From Alishewanella agri BL06 (GTDB taxonomy: Bacteria > Pseudomonadota > Gammaproteobacteria > Enterobacterales > Alteromonadaceae), in NCBI RefSeq assembly GCF_000272005.1, contig NZ_AKKU01000017.1, positions 168,931 to 232,930 of the forward strand: a stretch of DNA of 64,000 nucleotides, in the 5' to 3' direction. Below the pieces are notes generated by a model that saw only the letters and a list, made by a program, of their open reading frames with translations, was not told the origin of the DNA and did not search any database. The position numbers and the translations under genes were made by a program. Of the stretch, positions 16,547 through 25,205 are shown in pieces (position 1 is the stretch's first letter; every line of letters starts with the position of its first letter).

Positions 16547-17560
16547 TCAGTAGTCTGGCACCAGACTGAGTGGGGGTTGTTGCAATAAAGCCAGCTGCTC
16601 TTTTAATGCCAGGCATTGCTGTTCCCAGTATTTGTCTGTGGCAAACCAGGGAAAGTTCATTACAAAGGCTTGATCCTGCCAGCGCCTGGCCAACCAGGCC
16701 ATATAATGAATCATACGCATCGCGCGTAATGGTTCGATCAGTTTTAATTCGGCCGGGTCAAAATCGCAGTACTGCTCATACTCTTCCAACATCAGCTCCA
16801 GCGTTTCGCGCTGTTGTCGCCGATCGCCGGATAACATCATCCAGATATCCTGCATCGCAGGGCCGCTGCGACAATCATCCAGATCGACAAAAAACGGGCT
16901 CTCGCCGGTGTAAAACAAGTTGCCGGCATGACAATCGCCATGCAGCCGGATCAGCTTTTTCGGTTGATACTGCCGGGTCGCTTCCGCGATAACTTGCTGC
17001 AGCGCACTATCAAAAGCCGGTCGCAGATAGCCCGGAATCAATTCCAGCTCTGCCAGTACTTGCTGGCTATGCTGTAAATGGCTTTGCACACTGAGCTCAG
17101 GGCGTTCCGTAAAGACGTGCTTGCGGCCGACCTGATGCATCCGCCCCAAAAACCGGCCCAGCATCGCGAGTTGATCGTCGTTATCGATCTCCAGCGTGCG
17201 GCCACCACGACTGGGAAAGACCGCAAAATAAAACCCCTGATAACCAAGTAAGCTCTCACCGGCAAATAGCAAAGGTGCCACTACCGGGATCTCCGCCGCC
17301 GCCAGTTCAAACGCAAATTGATGTTCTTCCTGAATTTGCGCCGACGTCCAGCGCTGTGGTCGGTAAAACTTCACCACCATTTTTTCCGGGCGTACCGCTG
17401 CATTGCGGTAAGCATTAAACTGATAGACCCGGTTTTCATAACTGTTTAAAGCGAGCAGGCCTGAACTGACATCCAGGCCATAATGCTGCAGCGCATCCAG
17501 AATCAGATCCGGCTGCAGCGTCGAGAAATCAAAACGTTGCCCGATATCAACGGCCGGCAA
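16547..17560 (-). CDS. srkA: Stress response kinase SrkA (YihE/RdoA)
   Basis: SrkA is a cytoplasmic Ser/Thr kinase of the aminoglycoside-phosphotransferase fold that counteracts stress-induced death. Visible motifs are LNSYENRVYQF (nucleotide loop), VVKFYRPQRW (with the ATP lysine), catalytic HGDCHAGN and the metal site FVDLDDC. The frame opens at ATG 17599, but that start would overlap ccoG by 53 bases. TTG 17560, ten bases after AGGAG, gives 337 residues, close to the E. coli length of 328, and starts just before the conserved FDFSTLQPD region. I prefer it with moderate confidence. It overlaps the end of ccoG by 14 bases and precedes dsbA, suggesting ccoG-srkA-dsbA co-transcription. Confidence 0.9.
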   Translation of the reverse strand: MPAVDIGQRFDFSTLQPDLILDALQHYGLDVSSGLLALNSYENRVYQFNAYRNAAVRPEKMVVKFYRPQRWTSAQIQEEHQFAFELAAAEIPVVAPLLFAGESLLGYQGFYFAVFPSRGGRTLEIDNDDQLAMLGRFLGRMHQVGRKHVFTERPELSVQSHLQHSQQVLAELELIPGYLRPAFDSALQQVIAEATRQYQPKKLIRLHGDCHAGNLFYTGESPFFVDLDDCRSGPAMQDIWMMLSGDRRQQRETLELMLEEYEQYCDFDPAELKLIEPLRAMRMIHYMAWLARRWQDQAFVMNFPWFATDKYWEQQCLALKEQLALLQQPPLSLVPDY

Positions 17561-18980
17561 AGAATTTATTCTCCTGTGATACCCGCACGTCCGGCGCATC
17601 TTTATGGCTGATGCTAAAGGTCAAATCCAGCACCGGCCGCCGCGCCTCGTACGGGTCGAGAGACAAACTGACGACGACATTCCGGCTTTCTCCGCCCGCC
17701 AGCGTCACTTCAGTTGGGCCAATCCAGTTCAGGTTTTCAATGCCACTGACTTCCAGCACAAAGGTTTTTTCCTGCTGCGATTTATTGATAATCCCCAGGG
17801 TATAGGTGTTTTCAATCAGGCCTTCCGGCGTTTCCCGATACAGGGCACCGCGGTCACGGATAATATCCAGCTCCAGCGGTTTACGGATCGCCAGGTTCAC
17901 CATAAAGGCACCACATACCACCAGTAATACCAGAAAGTAACCGAGCAGCTTGGGCCGGAATACTTTTGCTGGCCGACCTTGCAGCGTATGTTCAGTGGTA
18001 TAGCTAATCAGACCTTTCGGATAACCCATTTTTTCCATGGTATCGTCACAGGCATCAATACAGGCACCGCAGTTGATACACTCATACTGCAAGCCATTAC
18101 GGATATCGATCCCGGTCGGACAAACATGCACACACAGGTTACAGTCGATACAATCACCCAGTCCTTTTTCTTTGTACTGCAGATCTTTCTTACTGCGCGG
18201 GCCTCGGCTTTCGCCACGGGCAGCATCGTAAGTCACGGTGTAGGTATCTTTATCAAACATCGCGGATTGGAAGCGGGCGTAGGGGCAGATGTGGGTACAC
18301 ATAATTTCGCGCATCCAACCAGCATTACCATAGGTACAAGCCGCAAAGAACAATACCGACAGCGTTGACCAAAACCCGGCTTGCCAGGTAAAGAAATCAA
18401 TAAACAGCGGGCCTATAGGGGTGAAGTACCCGACAAAAATCAGGGCGGTAAGCAGCGCAAAGGCCAGCCAGCAAAAATGGGTCAGGGCTTTACGCCAAAA
18501 CTTATTAAAGCTCATCGGCTCCTGATCAAGCTTCATCCGTTGGTTGCGGGTGCCTTGGATCTTTTCTTCAAACCACATAAAGATAAAGGTCCAGACCGTC
18601 TGCGGACACAGATAACCACACCAAACCCGGCCATAAAAGGTGGTGACAAAAAACAGCGCATAGGCGGCGATCATAAAGATCCAGGCCAGTAAGGTAAAAT
18701 CCTGTGGCCAGAGCGTTAAACCGAAGATGTTGAATTTTTGCTCGAAAATATCCAGTAAAATGGCTTGATGACCGTTGAACTGGATCCAGGGCAACACGAA
18801 AAACAGCGCCATAAACACAAAGCCAATATTGCGGCGCAGACTTTGGTGTAACCCCTTTACCGCCCGCACATAAATCCGATCCCGGGAGGCATATTTAGCG
18901 TTGTTACTTTCCGGAGGGCGGTGAATTTTCACCTCGGTCGGAATATTTTTTACATCAATCTTTTGCTTGTCCACCATCAT
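17547..18980 (-). CDS. ccoG: Cytochrome c oxidase accessory protein CcoG (FixG/RdxA)
   Basis: CcoG is an inner-membrane iron-sulfur protein that reduces or helps deliver copper for cbb3-type oxidase assembly. The 477-residue protein has several transmembrane helices, a CGYLCPQTVW segment (121-130) and two ferredoxin clusters, C277/C280/C283/C287 and C301/C304/C307/C311. A C-terminal Ig-like periplasmic domain (FixG_C) follows, ending near FSISHKDAPDVRV. Two adjacent ATG codons open the gene and the second has better ribosome spacing, a two-residue difference at most. No ccoNOP genes are in the window. It overlaps srkA downstream. Confidence 0.95.
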   Translation of the reverse strand: MMVDKQKIDVKNIPTEVKIHRPPESNNAKYASRDRIYVRAVKGLHQSLRRNIGFVFMALFFVLPWIQFNGHQAILLDIFEQKFNIFGLTLWPQDFTLLAWIFMIAAYALFFVTTFYGRVWCGYLCPQTVWTFIFMWFEEKIQGTRNQRMKLDQEPMSFNKFWRKALTHFCWLAFALLTALIFVGYFTPIGPLFIDFFTWQAGFWSTLSVLFFAACTYGNAGWMREIMCTHICPYARFQSAMFDKDTYTVTYDAARGESRGPRSKKDLQYKEKGLGDCIDCNLCVHVCPTGIDIRNGLQYECINCGACIDACDDTMEKMGYPKGLISYTTEHTLQGRPAKVFRPKLLGYFLVLLVVCGAFMVNLAIRKPLELDIIRDRGALYRETPEGLIENTYTLGIINKSQQEKTFVLEVSGIENLNWIGPTEVTLAGGESRNVVVSLSLDPYEARRPVLDLTFSISHKDAPDVRVSQENKFFAGR

Positions 18981-19149
18981 TCCCCAGCTATGACTTACAG
19001 CGGGTTAAGTATATCAGTAACCGGCGGCAAATAATTGATATAAAATAACTGTACATCAGGAAAAACGCTGAGCCGGCAGCAAAGACAGCTAATGCGATAG
19101 CCATGGATTTCCGTTAAACTAGGTCGCATTGAACTGGCGGAGTGCAGTA

Positions 19150-19512
19150 ATGAAAAAAATCTTTTGGTTTGTCGTGCTATTTTTGTTGCTACTGACATTT
19201 TCCGGGGAGCCGCCTCTGAAACCGTATCGCGATAAAATCATCGAGTATGCCTTGAGTCTGGTGCCAGCTGAGTGGCAGAGCGATAGCCAGGCAGTTGCCT
19301 CCATTCAGCGCGATCTCAATGCTTATGCGCAGACTCTGGGCTTACGGCAGCAGGAGTTTCTGGCCACCGCCGCCGCCAACAAAGACAGTATCCTGAGTTT
19401 TCGGCAAAATTACTGTGTAAATAAAGATTTTAATCCGGTACTGTTCGGTGAGCCCTTGCAGCGCAGCTGCAGCATTATTGATAAGTACTATGATCGCCTA
19501 ACCGGCAACTAA
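19150..19512 (+). CDS. Hypothetical membrane-anchored or exported protein (120 aa)
   Basis: I do not recognise the family. An N-terminal hydrophobic segment (KKIFWFVVLFLLLLTFSG, residues 2-19) is a signal peptide or anchor. The rest is a soluble domain with two cysteines (NYCVNKDF and QRSCSIID) that could pair in the periplasm. ATG 19150 is used because GCGGAG lies upstream at normal spacing; a TTG seven codons earlier is unlikely. The next gene starts 12 bases after the stop, so the two probably form an operon. Confidence 0.75.
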   Translation: MKKIFWFVVLFLLLLTFSGEPPLKPYRDKIIEYALSLVPAEWQSDSQAVASIQRDLNAYAQTLGLRQQEFLATAAANKDSILSFRQNYCVNKDFNPVLFGEPLQRSCSIIDKYYDRLTGN

Positions 19513-19524
19513 ACAGGATCAACC

Positions 19525-19947
19525 ATGCGAGTATGTGGCGTAGAAATTAAAGGCAGTGAAGCCATTTTATGTTTAATGGAATATCAGAATGGTTTGTATA
19601 ACTTACCCGACTGCCGGCAGATCCGTCTGGCGTTAAGCCAGGATCAGCAGGCAGAGAACGTACGTAAGTTTCAGTTTGCGATGCGTAAACTGGTAGAAGA
19701 TTACAAAATTCAACAATTAATCATTAAAGAAAGACCGCAGAAAGGTAAATTCGCCGGTGGTGCTGTCGGCTTTAAAATCGAAGCCGCTTTGCAGCTACTG
19801 GATAATTGCGACACCACCCTAATGTCTGCTACCGAGCTAAAAGAGAAAATCAAACGTTTCCCCATTCCGGTAGACTTTAAAGCCACAGGTTTAAAAGCAT
19901 TTCAGGAAACCGCTTTTCTCACCGCTTATGCGTTTTTAGCCCGCTAA
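19525..19947 (+). CDS. DUF3010 family protein (RNase H-like fold)
   Basis: The 140-residue cytoplasmic protein opens with RVCGVEIKGSEAILCL and contains IIKERPQKGKFAGGAVGFKIEAAL, matching DUF3010, a conserved gammaproteobacterial family with a predicted RNase H/RuvC-like fold. No biochemical role is established. The first acidic residue of such folds could be E7 in GVEIKG. It follows the hypothetical gene at 19150 closely and converges on the RHH gene at 19960. Confidence 0.85.
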   Translation: MRVCGVEIKGSEAILCLMEYQNGLYNLPDCRQIRLALSQDQQAENVRKFQFAMRKLVEDYKIQQLIIKERPQKGKFAGGAVGFKIEAALQLLDNCDTTLMSATELKEKIKRFPIPVDFKATGLKAFQETAFLTAYAFLAR

Positions 19948-19959
19948 AGCCGCAGTATG

Positions 19960-20307
19960 CTAGCTGCCGCCAGGCGGCAGTTTAGCTTTGGCCGTTTTCA
20001 ACTCTGATAAATCAAATTGTACTGATTGCGTGGCACGTAAAATCAATTTGCGAATTAACTTTGATTTTGGCTCGCCAGTTAACGCACTTAATTCGTTCAG
20101 CGCACTAATGGCTTCTTCACTCAACGTAAAGGTAGCATGACGCATCGGCAAACGCGGCTGGTCATCTTCGTCGGGCAATAACTGTCTAAGGCTGACAATT
20201 TGTGGCAGCCCTAGCGCATAATTGTGTGCATCATCAATAAACTCATCTACGGTAAAGCTGGGTTTATTTGACTGCAAAGACTTTTTCTTCAGGTCGCTTA
20301 GCGCCAT
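19960..20307 (-). CDS. Putative ribbon-helix-helix DNA-binding partner of ParA
   Basis: This 115-residue protein has a C-terminal half (about 55-95: RHATFTLSEEAISALNELS...LIRKLILRA) with the beta-strand/helix/helix pattern of ribbon-helix-helix DNA-binding domains. The N-terminal half is polar and probably flexible. Its start lies 44 bases inside the ParA-like gene, so the two are coupled. A ParA-type ATPase followed by a small RHH protein mirrors plasmid partition pairs such as ParF/ParG. This one sits among core chromosomal genes, and its cargo is unknown. The family assignment rests on pattern only. Confidence 0.65.
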   Translation of the reverse strand: MALSDLKKKSLQSNKPSFTVDEFIDDAHNYALGLPQIVSLRQLLPDEDDQPRLPMRHATFTLSEEAISALNELSALTGEPKSKLIRKLILRATQSVQFDLSELKTAKAKLPPGGS

Positions 20308-20962
20308 CTTCTTGTATCGCCTTCATCGACAGCAGTTCTTCAATAATCGCCCGGATTTCGCTGGCGGCTTTGCCCTCGTTATCCACATCCATTACCGACA
20401 GACCTTTTTCTTCACTGTCATCATAGATATTACGACTATAAGTGATATTGTCTAATACCCGCAAATTAAAACTTTTGCATACTTCTTTGGCGTCCAGAAT
20501 ACGGTTAGCCTGATTGGGTAAGGCCGGGCACTGGGTTAATACACAACCCACTATCATTTCCGGGTTAACCACATTACAGGCACTGACCAAGTCTTCTAAG
20601 TGTTCCAGTGTTTTCAGGTCGCGCCGCTTAGGCCGCAGTGGAAATAACACATGACTGGCAACCACCATGGCAGAGCGCAACGCAACGCTATCCTGACCAC
20701 CGCAGTCAACCACCACCACATCATAATGCATTTCCAGACTTTTTAGTTCGTAGCGGATCTTACCGTACATCTGCACACAGTTAATCCAGGGCAGTTCCGG
20801 ATTCATATGCCGCTCCTGCACCCAGTCCGACGTTGTGCGTTGCGGATCGCAGTCTACCAGCATGACATTGGCATTCTTTTCCCGCGAAAAGTAGACGGCA
20901 ATATTTTGCGCCAGACAGCTTTTGCCGCTACCACCTTTTTCACCACCAACAAGCAATATCAT
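20264..20962 (-). CDS. ParA-family (deviant Walker A) ATPase
   Basis: The 232-residue protein begins MILLVGGEKGGSGKS, with the deviant Walker A lysine K9 and canonical K14, then Walker A' LVDCDPQ and Walker B DVVVVDCGGQDS. ParA-type ATPases position DNA or protein cargo using ATP-dependent nucleoid binding. ATG 20962 is chosen over an upstream start because it directly precedes the beta-strand/P-loop and has AGAAGG before it. It has no N-terminal regulatory HTH, so it is of the small ParF/MinD-like class. It is followed by, and overlaps, an RHH protein. Chromosomal parAB for segregation is normally near oriC with a longer ParB, so this is a separate positioning pair. Confidence 0.85.
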   Translation of the reverse strand: MILLVGGEKGGSGKSCLAQNIAVYFSREKNANVMLVDCDPQRTTSDWVQERHMNPELPWINCVQMYGKIRYELKSLEMHYDVVVVDCGGQDSVALRSAMVVASHVLFPLRPKRRDLKTLEHLEDLVSACNVVNPEMIVGCVLTQCPALPNQANRILDAKEVCKSFNLRVLDNITYSRNIYDDSEEKGLSVMDVDNEGKAASEIRAIIEELLSMKAIQEDGAKRPEEKVFAVK

Positions 20963-21127
20963 TTTGTGCACCTTCTCTGGATAAAAACAGCGCTGGCTGT
21001 CTGCTCTGATGTTACACACCGTTAAGTGTAGGCGAAGTTATGGCTATCTCCAGCTTTTGACCGAAAATTCACCATCCTATATTCAGCATAAAGCAAAGTG
21101 GGGTAGAAAAAAGGAAGCTTTGTATTT

Positions 21128-23107
21128 TCAAGTGGCAGGCCTTGTCCGGCGCCCCTTAGCGCGGGTTGCTGCACGCCTTTTATAATTCTTTTGGGTTAGT
21201 TTACGGGAACGAACCGGTGCACTGGCCGTTAATTGCAAGTGCGCCGTTGTTGCTGCATCCTGTACCAATTGCTGCAACTGTTGCTGCAGCGGCAGCATAA
21301 ATTGTTGATAGCTCTGCTGGCGCTGACTTATCCCGGCCAGTGCAGCTTCCCATTGTGCTGTCAAATCCGGTAAGGTCAGGCGCTCCGGTAGCGCCGCGAT
21401 TAACGCTTTGCCGGTGTCGGTGGCCAGAATCGTTTTACCCTGCCGCAGCAGATAGCCCCGTTTAAATAATAATTCGATAATGCCGGCACGGGTCGCTTCG
21501 GTGCCAAGACCATCGGTGTCTTTCAGGATCTGCCGTACCGCCGGATCTTTTACATAGCGGCTAATCCCGGTCATCGCCGCCAATAAGGTGGCATCGGTAA
21601 AGGCTGCCGGTGGCTGCGTCTGTTTCTCCAACACCAGGGCATCGGCACTGTGTAATAGCTGGCCCTCAGTGAGCGCGGGTAAAGCCGTTGCCGTAACGGG
21701 TTCCGCAGCGACGGCCTGCGGATTTTCTCTACCTTTGTCGGGATCGGCCCGGAACAACTGTTTCCAACCTGCTTGCCGCTCGGTTGTCGCCGTGGCGAGA
21801 AAATGACCGCCATTGATACTGATGCTGACCTTTTGTTCATCCTGTAGCGCAGCCGGATAAAACTGCGCCAGATAATAGTGGGCAATCAGCTGATAGACTT
21901 TTTGCGCACTGCCCGTCAGGCGGCCTGGTGCAACCTTATTTGCGGTAGGAATAATCGCATGATGCGCTTCAACCTTAGTATCGTCCCAGGCTTTAGAGCG
22001 TAAGTTTAAATCCGCGTGCCGGACGGCCGTTGCCAACGTTGGAAGTTGCTGCAAAATAGTCGCCGTCACTGCCGGCGCATCCTGATGGTGAGTCTGCGGC
22101 AAATAGCGGTTATCCGAGCGTGGATAGGTGATCAGCTGCTGTTGCTCGTAAAGTTGCTGGCAGATATCCAACACTTGCTGCGCACTCAAACCATAACGTT
22201 TAGCCGCTTCAATCTGTAGGGTCGATAAATTCAGAGGTAACGGCGGTGCTAATGTCTTCTGCCGCCGCGTTAGCTGTTCCACCTTTGCCGGCTGCTGAGA
22301 GACTTTGCGCTGTACCAGCTCCGCTAACTGCCGCGATAACACTCTACCCTCACTATCCTGATAGGGTTCACAGGCAGCACTGGGTTGCCACAGTGCACTA
22401 AAACTTTCCCCGGCGGCGGTTTGCAGTTGAGCCTGCACCTGATAATGCGTGGTACTGACAAAATTAGCGATCTCGGCATCACGCCGCACCACCAAACCCA
22501 ACACCGGCGTTTGTACCCGCCCCACCGAGAGTACACCGCGATAACCACTTTTTTGGCCTTGCAGGGTGTAAGCCCGGGTCAGGTTAATACCGTACAACCA
22601 ATCGGCTCTGCTGCGAGCCAGGGCAGAAGCCGATAGGGCAGCGAAATCGCTATTAGCTCTGAGTTGCTGTAACGCTTTGGTCACGGCAGCCGGGTTTAAA
22701 TCATTAATCAGTAAGCGCCGGGTCGCGGCCAATTTACTTTTCGCCGTGCCGGCCCAATTCAGCACTTCATCCACCAACAGCTGACCCTCACGGTCCGGAT
22801 CGCCGGCATGCACCAGCGTATCCGCTGCTTTGATCAGTTGTTTCAATAAACGTAATTGTGTAGCGCAACCCTGACGCGCTTTAAGTTGCCATTGCTGAGG
22901 CACTATTGGCAAATCCGCTGTCTGCCACTTTTTGTAGCGGGGATCATAGTCTTCCGGCTCAGCCTGCTCCAGCAAGTGGCCGACACACCAGCTGACTACA
23001 TCACCATTAGCCAGCCTGATGCACCCCGCTTGCTTCTGCTGTGGTTTAGGTAAAACGGCGGCTATTGCACGCGCCAGGCTGGGCTTTTCGGCGATATAGA
23101 GAATCAT
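21128..23107 (-). CDS. topB: DNA topoisomerase III
   Basis: TopB is a type IA topoisomerase that decatenates DNA through a single-strand break. The 659-residue enzyme has the TOPRIM motif with E7 and D103-x-D105 (GDPDREGQ), and the active-site Tyr328 in LITYPRSDNRY, the same number as E. coli. The basic C-terminal tail (about 630-659, rich in K and R) lacks zinc-binding cysteines and probably binds DNA. Gene order and length are normal. It is transcribed alone on the minus strand, with a 340-base gap upstream. Confidence 0.95.
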   Translation of the reverse strand: MILYIAEKPSLARAIAAVLPKPQQKQAGCIRLANGDVVSWCVGHLLEQAEPEDYDPRYKKWQTADLPIVPQQWQLKARQGCATQLRLLKQLIKAADTLVHAGDPDREGQLLVDEVLNWAGTAKSKLAATRRLLINDLNPAAVTKALQQLRANSDFAALSASALARSRADWLYGINLTRAYTLQGQKSGYRGVLSVGRVQTPVLGLVVRRDAEIANFVSTTHYQVQAQLQTAAGESFSALWQPSAACEPYQDSEGRVLSRQLAELVQRKVSQQPAKVEQLTRRQKTLAPPLPLNLSTLQIEAAKRYGLSAQQVLDICQQLYEQQQLITYPRSDNRYLPQTHHQDAPAVTATILQQLPTLATAVRHADLNLRSKAWDDTKVEAHHAIIPTANKVAPGRLTGSAQKVYQLIAHYYLAQFYPAALQDEQKVSISINGGHFLATATTERQAGWKQLFRADPDKGRENPQAVAAEPVTATALPALTEGQLLHSADALVLEKQTQPPAAFTDATLLAAMTGISRYVKDPAVRQILKDTDGLGTEATRAGIIELLFKRGYLLRQGKTILATDTGKALIAALPERLTLPDLTAQWEAALAGISQRQQSYQQFMLPLQQQLQQLVQDAATTAHLQLTASAPVRSRKLTQKNYKRRAATRAKGRRTRPAT

Positions 23108-23447
23108 AACCAGATCAACAGGCCTTAAGATAACTGTATAAATAATCAGTTACTTTAGCCAGAAAATGCCGTGATAGCAAAACAATCTGACGGTGTACCT
23201 TGAGTGCTAATACCTTCGGGTTATTTTGATCGGCGTAGAGCCGGTGTTTTCTGTTGAAGAATTTACCAACAAAAAATTAATAATTATATCTATCAAAGCT
23301 TTAGTAAATTTCAATCAAACAGCCCTTGCGTTGTGTAAATTTTGTGCAATCAGCGTTTGCTGTCCTACCTGCTATTACGTAAGCTTTCGTTCCGGGCCAG
23401 TCGTTAATCGCCGCGCCTCCAATTATTAGCGTTAAAGGTACATAATC
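23108..23447. other. Intergenic region upstream of topB and the KfrA-like gene
   Basis: This divergent spacer of 340 bases is A/T-rich in its middle (about 23265-23345) and should hold the promoters of both flanking genes. No clear tRNA, hairpin terminator or repeat array is visible. The plus-strand gene has AAAGG about nine bases before its ATG. Short ORFs here lack ribosome binding sites. Confidence 0.5.
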
Positions 23448-25193
23448 ATGTCGCAATATACTGATGTGAAAAGGATTTGTGATGATTTAGAGAGTTCCGG
23501 CAAAGCGGTATCTCTGGATTACTTGCTGTCTAAAGTATCAGATGCTCAAGCCAGTGTTGTGTCACATTATAAAAAGTGGCGCACCGAGCAAGGGCAGCAG
23601 CGGCAGCAGGACAACCTGTCCGGCTTTAGTGAAGATTTTATTGCTGCGTTTCAGCGCGAAGCACAAAAACAAACGCAGTGGCAAACTGATCAGCTGACGA
23701 AACAGCTGGCAGAGGCGTTACAAGCCGAAGTGAAAGCCGTGGAACAAGTGCAGGCACTGCAACAGCAAATGCGGCAAACCGAGCAACGCAGAACGGAACT
23801 GGAACAGGCGCTAACGGCACAACAGCAACAATTGGCAACCCAGGCCGACAATTTTGCTATTGTCAGTGCCGAGCGTGACCAGTTAGCGCAAGAGATGCAA
23901 CAGCTGCAACAACAGCTGAACACCCAACAACAGCATTTTCAGCAGCTGCAGCTTGAACTGACAGCAGCAGTTGCCGCCAGCGGCGAGCATGCTGAACAAG
24001 CGCAACAGTTACAGCAACAACTGTTGGCCGCTCAACAAAATTTGGCCGAACAGGAGCAGCAGTTAAACCAACTGCAGCAGCAGTATCAAAGTGCACAGCA
24101 ACAAATTAGCGAATTGCAGCACGCGGTTAATGCAGCTGAGCAGGCGCAACATCAACTGCTGCACACTGAACAGCAGCTGGTCGCGTTGCAGCAGCAATTA
24201 ACTGTGGCGAATGAAGCTGCTACCGCACAGCAAGATCAGTTGCTGCAGCTGCAGCAACAGCTGCAACTGGAGCAACAAAAAGCACTGACGCTGACTGAAG
24301 AACACGAGAGCCTGCGCAGAAAAAATGCCGAGCAACAGCGCCAGTATTTCGAGTCTAAAAAACAAATCCATCAGCAATTGGCAGATTATGCCGAACAGTG
24401 CGCCGAGCTCACCGCTGAGCGCGATCAGATCCTGGCAAGCTTAAAAACCGGTAGTGCTAACGCCGCCGATACGGCACTGAGTCAGCAAATAGATAATCTG
24501 CAACAACAAAACCAGCAACTGCAGCAACAGTTAGCTGTCTTGTCTGAACAGCCTGCGCAGCCCGATCCGGCTATCGTTACCGAGCTGCAGCAACAAATTG
24601 CATCGTTACAACAACACAACAGTACGCTGCTGCACACCCAGCAGGCAGAGCAAAGCGCAGCCACAGAAGCCCTGCAGGCGGCGCAACAGCAAATTCAGCA
24701 ACTGCAAGCTCAGCTGGCAGCGGCTCAGGCGGTAGAACAGGATTCAGTAACACGGGAAGCACTTGAAGCTGAACGCGACGAAGCTATTGCGGCGGCGGCA
24801 CGCCAGGCTGATCAGGTAGCGGAATTACAACACGAGCTGCAACAACTAAAAGCTATGTTAAGCGCACCGGCGAATGAGAACACGGATAATGTTGAGCAGT
24901 TAAGAGCCGCGATCGCCTTATTGAAGCACCAGAGTGCTCTGACAGCTAATCACCAGGCGGAACAGCGCGAAACCATTAAACAATTGCGGGAAGAACTGCA
25001 GCAACAGCGTGATCAGGCTGCACAAATTCAGGTAGAACGTTATCAGTGGTCAAAACAAAAGTTGCAGTTAGAAGAGCAGGTTAACTTTGTTAAATCTAAC
25101 TCCGCTGCCACTATTGAACGCTTAACCCGTTATCGTGAACAGGCTCAGGAGCGGATTGAGCAACTGGAGCGCAAGTTGCAGGAATGTTGTTAA
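23448..25193 (+). CDS. KfrA-like DNA-binding coiled-coil protein
   Basis: The N-terminal ~110 residues (MSQYTDVKRICDDLE..., VVSHYKKWRTEQ) match the KfrA_N DNA-binding domain of plasmid KfrA proteins. The remaining ~470 residues are an almost unbroken glutamine- and leucine-rich heptad repeat, a long alpha-helical coiled coil. Plasmid KfrA binds operator DNA through the N-terminus and multimerises through the tail, possibly bridging DNA as a nucleoid-like scaffold. Here it is chromosomal and not next to partition genes, although the ParA/RHH pair is only 2.5 kb away. CAG/CAA-rich codon runs make the DNA internally repetitive. Function in this host is unknown. Confidence 0.8.
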   Translation: MSQYTDVKRICDDLESSGKAVSLDYLLSKVSDAQASVVSHYKKWRTEQGQQRQQDNLSGFSEDFIAAFQREAQKQTQWQTDQLTKQLAEALQAEVKAVEQVQALQQQMRQTEQRRTELEQALTAQQQQLATQADNFAIVSAERDQLAQEMQQLQQQLNTQQQHFQQLQLELTAAVAASGEHAEQAQQLQQQLLAAQQNLAEQEQQLNQLQQQYQSAQQQISELQHAVNAAEQAQHQLLHTEQQLVALQQQLTVANEAATAQQDQLLQLQQQLQLEQQKALTLTEEHESLRRKNAEQQRQYFESKKQIHQQLADYAEQCAELTAERDQILASLKTGSANAADTALSQQIDNLQQQNQQLQQQLAVLSEQPAQPDPAIVTELQQQIASLQQHNSTLLHTQQAEQSAATEALQAAQQQIQQLQAQLAAAQAVEQDSVTREALEAERDEAIAAAARQADQVAELQHELQQLKAMLSAPANENTDNVEQLRAAIALLKHQSALTANHQAEQRETIKQLREELQQQRDQAAQIQVERYQWSKQKLQLEEQVNFVKSNSAATIERLTRYREQAQERIEQLERKLQECC

Positions 25194-25205
25194 ACCAGGT
25201 AATGT

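Noticed and set aside
16540..16575. Hairpin AGTCTGG-CA-CCAGACT at the srkA 3' end as a terminator
   Set aside because: The loop is only two bases, it spans the srkA stop codon and no T run follows, so it was not called.
23638..24762. Several minus-strand frames opposite the KfrA-like gene
   Set aside because: They are cysteine/alanine-rich complements of CAG/CAA repeats in a coiled-coil gene and have no ribosome binding sites.
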